Source of the DNA: JANQIV01 sp050117315
GTDB taxonomy: Bacteria; Bacteroidota; Ignavibacteria; Ignavibacteriales; Melioribacteraceae
Reading direction: 5' to 3'
DNA: 28,404 nt
NCBI GenBank assembly: GCA_050117315.1
Contig: JASFMY010000090.1
Location: forward strand, 1 to 28,404
Below the pieces are notes generated by a model. It was not told where the DNA came from. It was given only the letters and a program-made list of their open reading frames with translations, and made no database searches. Position 1 is the stretch's first letter; the number at the start of each line of letters is the position of its first letter. A program made the translations under genes and the position numbers. Shown piece by piece: positions 23,289 through 28,404 of the stretch.

Positions 23289-25313
23289 TCACTTAATCAG
23301 TTTTTTTAATTTCTCAATTTCGTCACGCAGGTATGCAGCTTTTTCAAACTCAAGGTCTTTTGCAGCGGTCAACATTTCTTCGGTCATTTGATCGATCAGG
23401 TCCTGCCTTTGTTCTTTGGTCATGTATTTAATAACAGGTTCCGCAACCTTTGCGAATGCCGCTTCATCGTACTTATCGTCTTTCTTTCTCAGCTCTGCAA
23501 TAGAAGTGGACGACATTATTTCTTCACGGCTTTTGTAAATTGTTTTGGGTGATATCTTGTTTTCTTTATTGTATTCTGTTTGGAGTTCTCTTCTGCGGTT
23601 TGTTTCGTCAATTGTTTTTTGCATGGACTCGGTAATGTTATCCGCGTACATAATAACTTTACCGTTAACATTTCGTGCAGTTCTTCCCGCCGTCTGCATC
23701 AGCGATCTCTCACTTCTTAAGAAGCCTTCCTTGTCCGCATCAATAATTGCAACGAGAGAAACTTCGGGTAAGTCCAAACCTTCGCGCAGCAAGTTAACCC
23801 CAACCAGCACATCAAATTCACCTATACGCAGATCACGGATTATTTCGACCCTTTCAAGCGCATCAATATCGCTGTGGATATATCGGACCTTAATATCAAT
23901 CCGGTCGAGATAATCGGTTAAATCTTCAGCCATTTTTTTTGTAAGAGTTGTAATGAGGGTTTTTTCCTTTTTGGGAACACGCATTCTAATTTCGCCGATC
24001 AAATCATCAATTTGATTTTTAACCGGTCGTACTACTATTTGCGGATCGAGCAACCCGGTCGGACGGATAACCTGCTCAACGTATGAGCCGCCGCTTTTTT
24101 TAAGTTCGTAATCACCGGGTGTTGCGCTTACATAAATTACCTGGTTTGTGAGATTTTCATATTCATCGAACTTCAAGGGACGGTTATCCAATGCGGAGGG
24201 CAACCTGAAACCGTACTCTACGAGCGTTTCTTTACGGGAACGGTCGCCGTTATACATTCCCCTGATCTGCGGAACCGTTACATGTGATTCGTCAATAATC
24301 AATAAAAAGTTATCCCGCGGGAAATAATCAAAAAGGCATGAAGGTCTTGACCCTGGCGGACGCTGGTCAAAGTGCCGTGAGTAATTTTCAATACCTGAAC
24401 AGTACCCTATTTCCCGTATCATTTCGATATCATAATTGGTTCTTTGTTCAAGCCTTTGTGCTTCTAAATATCTTTCTTCTTTCCAGTAGTTTTCAAGCCG
24501 TTCTTTTAATTCTTCCTTAATTGTTTTGATTGCAATGTTACCTTGCTCTTTCGTAGTAACAAAATATTTAGCAGGATAAATCGGAACAGAATCAACTTCT
24601 TCAATTACCTTTCCAGACATCGCTTCAATAATAGACAGCCTTTCAATTTCATCGCCCCAAAGTTCAATACGTACAGCTTCCTCGTACTGGTAAGCAGGGA
24701 TAATTTCAATAACATCCCCTCTGGCTCGGAATGTTCCTCGTGTAAATTCTACATCGTTGCGGGTGTAATAAATATCAATCAACTTTCTAAGCAACTGTTT
24801 GCGTTCAATTTCCTGCCCCTTTTTCAAAAACATTATTTGATTTGCATATTCGTCGGGCGCACCGATACCGTATATACAGCTTACACTCGCAACAATAATA
24901 ACATCATTCCTACCCTCAATCAATGATGTTGTAGCTTTCAAACGGAGCCTGTCAATTTCTTCATTTACCGATGAATCTTTTTCGATGTAAAGGTCACGTT
25001 TTACTACGTATGCTTCGGGTTGGTAGTAATCGTAATAACTTATAAAAAATTCAACTTTGTTTTTGGGAAAGAATGATTTGAACTCGGAATAAAGCTGTGC
25101 CGCCAAAGTTTTGTTGTGAGAAATTATTAATGTCGGTTTATTAACATTTGCAATAACGTTAGACATTGTATAAGTTTTACCGCTGCCCGTAACGCCAAGA
25201 AGTACTTGGTGCTTTAAACCGTCTTTAACGCCTTTGGTTAATTCAGCAATTGCTTTTGGCTGATCGCCCGAAGGTTTATAATTTGATACTAATTCGAATT
25301 TGCCGTAACTCAA
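23289..25313 (-). CDS. uvrB: Excinuclease ABC subunit B
   Basis: UvrB is the damage-verifying helicase-like subunit of nucleotide excision repair, working with UvrA and UvrC, neither of which is in the window. The 674-residue protein has Walker A GVTGSGKT (40-47), the beta-hairpin region YYDYYQPEAYV that inserts into DNA, IIDESHVTVPQ as the Walker B region, and motif VI GRTARNVNGKVI. The C-terminal UVR motif (about 640-674, DLEFEKAAYLRDEIEKLK) contacts UvrC. The start is TTG at 25313, whose TTGA overlaps the stop of the upstream gene; no ATG lies near. The two genes are therefore translationally coupled. Confidence 0.97.
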   Translation of the reverse strand: MSYGKFELVSNYKPSGDQPKAIAELTKGVKDGLKHQVLLGVTGSGKTYTMSNVIANVNKPTLIISHNKTLAAQLYSEFKSFFPKNKVEFFISYYDYYQPEAYVVKRDLYIEKDSSVNEEIDRLRLKATTSLIEGRNDVIIVASVSCIYGIGAPDEYANQIMFLKKGQEIERKQLLRKLIDIYYTRNDVEFTRGTFRARGDVIEIIPAYQYEEAVRIELWGDEIERLSIIEAMSGKVIEEVDSVPIYPAKYFVTTKEQGNIAIKTIKEELKERLENYWKEERYLEAQRLEQRTNYDIEMIREIGYCSGIENYSRHFDQRPPGSRPSCLFDYFPRDNFLLIIDESHVTVPQIRGMYNGDRSRKETLVEYGFRLPSALDNRPLKFDEYENLTNQVIYVSATPGDYELKKSGGSYVEQVIRPTGLLDPQIVVRPVKNQIDDLIGEIRMRVPKKEKTLITTLTKKMAEDLTDYLDRIDIKVRYIHSDIDALERVEIIRDLRIGEFDVLVGVNLLREGLDLPEVSLVAIIDADKEGFLRSERSLMQTAGRTARNVNGKVIMYADNITESMQKTIDETNRRRELQTEYNKENKISPKTIYKSREEIMSSTSIAELRKKDDKYDEAAFAKVAEPVIKYMTKEQRQDLIDQMTEEMLTAAKDLEFEKAAYLRDEIEKLKKLIK

Positions 25314-25651
25314 TTTCTTAAACCAACCCCGTGAGCATGAAAATAACCGTTACCCAAATGCCCGGTTAGCACTAATGAAGGAGCAGTATCCATTCCGGGC
25401 GGTAAATCAAACGGCCCCACAACTTTCATTTCCCTGCCGTCTCTATCGGTAACATAAAACACTGTGCCCCCGGATTCTCTATCTCTAACGATTCTTTTAT
25501 CTTTAACCAGCTCAACAAAAATATCTCTGCTTGCATTGTTGTTTGGATCAAAATCTGCAAACGAGCCCAGCCCTTCACTTGGTTTGAAGTACGTAAAATA
25601 TAAGATTGCCACTACTGCTATTATAAGTCCGGGCAAAATTAGTTTTTGCAT
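25310..25651 (-). CDS. CcmE-like OB-fold protein with N-terminal membrane anchor
   Basis: The 113-residue protein has one N-terminal membrane helix (LILPGLIIAVVAILYFTYF) and an outward-facing domain. The pattern TVFYVTDRDGREMKVVGPFD, PSLVLTGHLGNGYFHAHGVG resembles the OB-fold of CcmE, the haem chaperone of cytochrome c maturation. The CcmE haem-binding His and its following Tyr lie in a C-terminal tail that this protein lacks; it ends GLRN right after the last strand. FHAHG contains two histidines, but a haem role is not demonstrated. Its stop overlaps the uvrB start by four bases. No other cytochrome c maturation gene is present. Confidence 0.7.
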   Translation of the reverse strand: MQKLILPGLIIAVVAILYFTYFKPSEGLGSFADFDPNNNASRDIFVELVKDKRIVRDRESGGTVFYVTDRDGREMKVVGPFDLPPGMDTAPSLVLTGHLGNGYFHAHGVGLRN

Positions 25652-25830
25652 ATTTATAAAAATTTAGTTTGTTTCGAATTGTTATTTATTCATTTATTAA
25701 TTGCTTTAACCCAAATATAGTGAATGCGGTTTTATTAATACAAAATTAGTATACAAAAATTTTACCAAATCATTAACCGTAATTATGAAGACATTAGAGG
25801 ATTTAATAGTTTTTATCAAGGGATATAATT

Positions 25831-26673
25831 ATGAAAAAAACATGTTTACTTTTTCTTTTTTGTATATCGGCAATTTTTGCAGAAGATGATATCGATTCAA
25901 CTCTTTATAGATGGATTCCTTCGCTAGTCGGCGGTTTTAATGCCAGCCAAATTGCACTTAGCAACTGGACAAAGGGAGGGGAGAACTCTATTACATGGAC
26001 GATCAAGGGAGATTTCGACATAGAATACAAAGCAGAAACCTTTAAATTCAGCGGTGCAATAAAAGCTGCATTTGGTAAAAGCAAACTTGGAGACGATGCT
26101 TTCAGAACAAACGACAATGAAATATATATTGATAAAGTTCTTTCCTACAATGCCGGGTGGGTTATTGACCCTTACATTAGCAACAATATAAGAACTCAGA
26201 TTGCTGTAGGTTATGATTTCGACGAGGATCCGGTAGAAAAAATTTCGGATTTTTTTGATCCGGGATATATTACTCAAAGTATTGGTTTTACTTATGACCA
26301 TAATAAAAAATTAAAAACAAGATTAGGGATTGCATTTCAGGAAGTGATTACAGATAGATTCAACAGTTATTCCGATGATCCCGACACACCTGATGAAATT
26401 GAAGATTTCAAATTTGAAACCGGTGTTGAAAGTGTTACCAACTCCGAACTTAAAATAGATGATAACATGATTTACAAAGGTAAACTAAGAGTCTTTACAC
26501 GTTTCGAACAGCTTGATGAGGTTGATGTTTTATGGGATAATACGATTACCGCAAAAATTAATGCATGGTTGAATACAAATTTAACATTTACTTTAATTTA
26601 CGAAGAGGCCCAATCAAAACAAGCACAAATGAAAGAAGCTTTACAATTGGGAGTTGTGCTTACAATTCTTTAG
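25831..26673 (+). CDS. DUF3078 outer-membrane protein
   Basis: The 280-residue protein has a signal peptide (KKTCLLFLFCISAIFAEDD) and the DUF3078 hallmark ASQIALSNWTKGGENSITW near residues 39-57. The remainder is alternating beta-strand sequence ending QLGVVLTIL, which fits an outer-membrane barrel. DUF3078 proteins are common in Bacteroidota and relatives; their role is unknown. The ATG at 25831 follows AAGGGA. It is transcribed alone and is followed by a palindromic repeat. Confidence 0.9.
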   Translation: MKKTCLLFLFCISAIFAEDDIDSTLYRWIPSLVGGFNASQIALSNWTKGGENSITWTIKGDFDIEYKAETFKFSGAIKAAFGKSKLGDDAFRTNDNEIYIDKVLSYNAGWVIDPYISNNIRTQIAVGYDFDEDPVEKISDFFDPGYITQSIGFTYDHNKKLKTRLGIAFQEVITDRFNSYSDDPDTPDEIEDFKFETGVESVTNSELKIDDNMIYKGKLRVFTRFEQLDEVDVLWDNTITAKINAWLNTNLTFTLIYEEAQSKQAQMKEALQLGVVLTIL

Positions 26674-26686
26674 AAAATAGCACGCA

Positions 26687-26753
26687 GATGACACAGATAG
26701 AACAGATTATCACCGCTGATTGATCAGCATGAATCTGTTCAATCAGTGTCATC
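26687..26753. repeat. Three-tier palindrome between convergent genes
   Basis: GATGACACAGAT (26687-26698) pairs with ATCAGTGTCATC (26742-26753, one mismatch), GAACAGATT (26700-26708) with AATCTGTTC (26732-26740), and GCTGA with TCAGC (26715-26728). It separates convergent genes and its right arm contains the stop codon of the acetyltransferase. Repeats of this kind (cgcagatgacacagat...) occur widely in environmental bacterial genomes, from general knowledge. Confidence 0.85.
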
Positions 26754-27216
26754 CGGGTGTCATTAACTTTTTCTCAAATTTTAATTCATCCCGGATCGGT
26801 ATTCCGTTTTCTGCAATCAACGGAATTTCAGGCTTGATCATTCTTGAATTATCAACTGCGTCGGGATAAACTTTAACAAGCCGGTAACCAATCTTTTGAT
26901 AAAACTTAACAGCTTTCAAATTATCGTTTGTAGTTATCAGCCAAACCGAACCGCATTTATGTTTTATTGCTTCTTCTTCAACCAGCTTTACAAGCTTTCT
27001 CCCAATACCCTTATTTTCAATAATACTATTCAGTGTTACTATTTCGCAACTACTGTCTTTTATTTGGTAAGTTACCAATCCAACATTACATTCGTTTTCT
27101 TCCGCGATAAATCCGTTGAGCTTACCCGGAATAAAAACAGTATTATGAACAACAACTTCTTTACTTCCCCAATGTTCGGAAATAAAAGCGTATATCCATT
27201 CTTTATCGGATTCCAC
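26749..27216 (-). CDS. GNAT-family N-acetyltransferase
   Basis: The 155-residue protein shows the acetyl-CoA binding motif IIENKGIGRKLVKLVEEEA (R/Q-x-x-G-x-G/A type), followed by the NDNLKAVKFYQKIGYRLV segment typical of GNAT motif B. GFIAEENECNVGLVTYQI forms the central strands. The substrate cannot be told. The start is uncertain: GTG 27216 is used here, but family members usually begin a few residues earlier. Upstream in frame lie DKIIFRKVV codons with no ATG, though GGGGA precedes an ATT that might serve. The last residues (MTPG) and the stop are encoded by the palindrome at 26687-26753, so the natural C-terminus was probably altered. Confidence 0.85.
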   Translation of the reverse strand: MESDKEWIYAFISEHWGSKEVVVHNTVFIPGKLNGFIAEENECNVGLVTYQIKDSSCEIVTLNSIIENKGIGRKLVKLVEEEAIKHKCGSVWLITTNDNLKAVKFYQKIGYRLVKVYPDAVDNSRMIKPEIPLIAENGIPIRDELKFEKKLMTPG

Positions 27217-27306
27217 TACTTTTCTAAAGATAATTTTGTCCCCGAATTATATAACATTTACAGAAATGACATCACAAATGTGACACGTCACTAGTAATTA
27301 ATTTAA

Positions 27307-27807
27307 TTATTCCTGAGCTTCCATTCCGTATTTACTCCACTCTTCTTTCGATGGGCCGTAAATTCCGGGAACTTCAATATTCAATAGTCTCATAACAACC
27401 GTCATCTGTCCGCGATGGTGGATTTGATGATTAAGCAGCATTGAAAGCACTTTTTCTTTTTCAAAAGGCTGTCCGTATAATTCAATACTGTTCGGCAAAT
27501 CTTCATCGGTCCACTTTTCTTTCAATAGCTTGACGAGCTCATCGCTGTACTTTTTGTAGGTTTTGCTTATTTCTGCAAAAGTAGTTGGTACGGGTTTATT
27601 ATCGAGATAATCTTCCTCAAACAAACCTGCCTTGTTTAACATTTCAGTTAATGTTTGAGTAATGTGCCACGCTAATCTGCCTAGACTACGAATGTTTTGA
27701 TGGGGCTTTTCATTAATTTTCCCGTCGCTTATCTTTGAAAAAATTTGGAGAGTAAATTCTTCGTCTGCTTTCCAGGCTTCATAAAAGTCTTCTAATTTTC
27801 TAAACAT
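27307..27807 (-). CDS. DinB/YfiT-like metalloprotein
   Basis: The 166-residue protein has the four-helix DinB fold. The metal-binding histidine triad is visible as His48 in RLAWHITQT and His127/His131 in LLNHQIHHRGQM. Members include bacillithiol transferases and DNA-damage-induced proteins of unknown activity; the sequence does not single out one. The ATG at 27807 is behind AAGGAGAG at a good spacing. It is upstream of the acetyltransferase gene on the same strand, about 90 bases apart. Confidence 0.9.
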   Translation of the reverse strand: MFRKLEDFYEAWKADEEFTLQIFSKISDGKINEKPHQNIRSLGRLAWHITQTLTEMLNKAGLFEEDYLDNKPVPTTFAEISKTYKKYSDELVKLLKEKWTDEDLPNSIELYGQPFEKEKVLSMLLNHQIHHRGQMTVVMRLLNIEVPGIYGPSKEEWSKYGMEAQE

Positions 27808-27901
27808 AATTCTCTCCTTATATATTAATTGTATAGATAGTCGACAAATTGTTCAATAATTTTTCTTAATTAATTTAACTATAAAGCAGAATAAAAGGCA
27901 A

Positions 27902-28404
27902 TTAGAGTATCACCCCGATTCCGGTTGTTACCGAGAATTCTTGTTGAGAGTTATAAATAAAGTCCACCCTTAACAAGGCAAGGATCCTTGAAATTCCAAT
28001 ATATGTTTCCCAGTAAGAATTATCTATTGGACTGGGACTTAGATAATCCGAATTGTTCCGGATTTCTAAAAAGCTTCCGCCCATTATTAAGTCTATATGC
28101 AGATCGGAGAGAAAGTCTAAACCCAGAGATTGGAAAATAACAGTCCGCCAATTGTGTTCTAACTGTACGGCAACCATTTCAGTGCCGAGAAATTCGTAAG
28201 GCTTTAATCCTTTGAAAACTCCTACAGGCGAATAAAAGCCAAGAGCCGAGTTAGGGACGATTATATGCTGGGGGCCGTATTCACCGATTACAATACCGGC
28301 ATCCAAGGTGAGCTGAAGATAAGGAGCAATAAATAATTCGTCATAAAAAGTTTTTGTATTGAACGTCCCGATTAAGCGGTAACTTTTATAATTAAAATCA
28401 CTGT
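27902..28404 (-). CDS. C-terminal end of an outer-membrane beta-barrel protein (partial)
   Basis: The frame is open to the window edge and begins outside it. The visible 167 residues alternate hydrophobic and polar positions, with strands such as FFYDEL-like APYLQLTLDAGIVIGEYG, LGTEMVAVQLEHNWRTVIFQ and ETYIGISRILALLRVDFIY, and end in a hydrophobic strand GIGVIL. The pattern SPVGVFKGLKPYEFLGTEM followed by HNWRT resembles the end of large DUF5686/CarboxypepD-regulatory-like or surface-antigen (BamA-type) barrels. An internal TTG at 28306 is not the real start. The family assignment is tentative. Confidence 0.7.
   Translation of the reverse strand, partial: SDFNYKSYRLIGTFNTKTFYDELFIAPYLQLTLDAGIVIGEYGPQHIIVPNSALGFYSPVGVFKGLKPYEFLGTEMVAVQLEHNWRTVIFQSLGLDFLSDLHIDLIMGGSFLEIRNNSDYLSPSPIDNSYWETYIGISRILALLRVDFIYNSQQEFSVTTGIGVIL

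Noticed and set aside
26687..26753. Rho-independent terminator for the DUF3078 and acetyltransferase genes
   Set aside because: The stem is long, but no T-run follows on either strand, so it is kept as a repeat only.

Overview
The window looks like chromosomal DNA from a low-GC, Gram-negative member of the Fibrobacterota-Chlorobiota-Bacteroidota group, most likely an Ignavibacteria-type lineage. This is an inference from gene content: a DUF3078 outer-membrane protein, a large two-module FtsX/MacB-like permease with no adjacent ATPase, a metal-type HemB without the zinc cysteines, a DUF418 membrane protein and a DUF5686-like barrel end. The abundant palindromic intergenic repeats fit too. I see no rRNA, tRNA, CRISPR array, integrase, transposase or prophage.

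Layout. 1-1180: remnant of glucosamine-6-phosphate deaminase joined to an unrelated gene start, plus repeats. 1183-4188 (minus): lgt, a broken PD40/TolB-like lipoprotein gene, a small unknown protein and an RsmB/NOP-family rRNA methyltransferase, in one tight transcription unit. 4449-8943 (plus): small unknown protein, NarL/LuxR response regulator, hemB, cysS, a HEPN-gene stub run into an OsmC-family gene, and yidD. 9290-11704 (minus): FtsX-type permease. 12182-14164 (plus): exported S41-like peptidase with a TPR tail. 14718-17090 (minus): topA. 17091-18414: gene-poor, with a palindromic repeat, an 11-unit minisatellite and a 3' gene remnant. 18415-21262 (minus): XRE regulator, HTH-fused m4C-type DNA methyltransferase and TdeIII-like restriction endonuclease. 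21319-21927 (plus): a near-consensus promoter, a structured RNA or leader, and a small CxxCxG protein. 22010-25651 (minus): DUF418 protein, then uvrB overlapping a CcmE-like OB-fold protein gene. 25831-28404: DUF3078 protein (plus), then GNAT acetyltransferase, DinB-like protein and the C-terminal end of an outer-membrane barrel that runs off the window (all minus).

Three things stand out. First, four loci (249-840, 3037-3371, 8190-8297, 18179-18424) look like deletion scars: a gene start with a good ribosome binding site joined to the end or start of another gene, a signal peptide joined out of frame to its own C-terminus, or a gene end with no beginning. Second, the intergenic DNA is packed with palindromic elements of at least four families. 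In one family the arms show paired base changes, and two copies carry the same central segment in opposite orientation relative to their outer flanks. Third, a compact restriction-modification locus sits beside a divergent promoter and a double stem-loop transcript with no evident protein product of its own.
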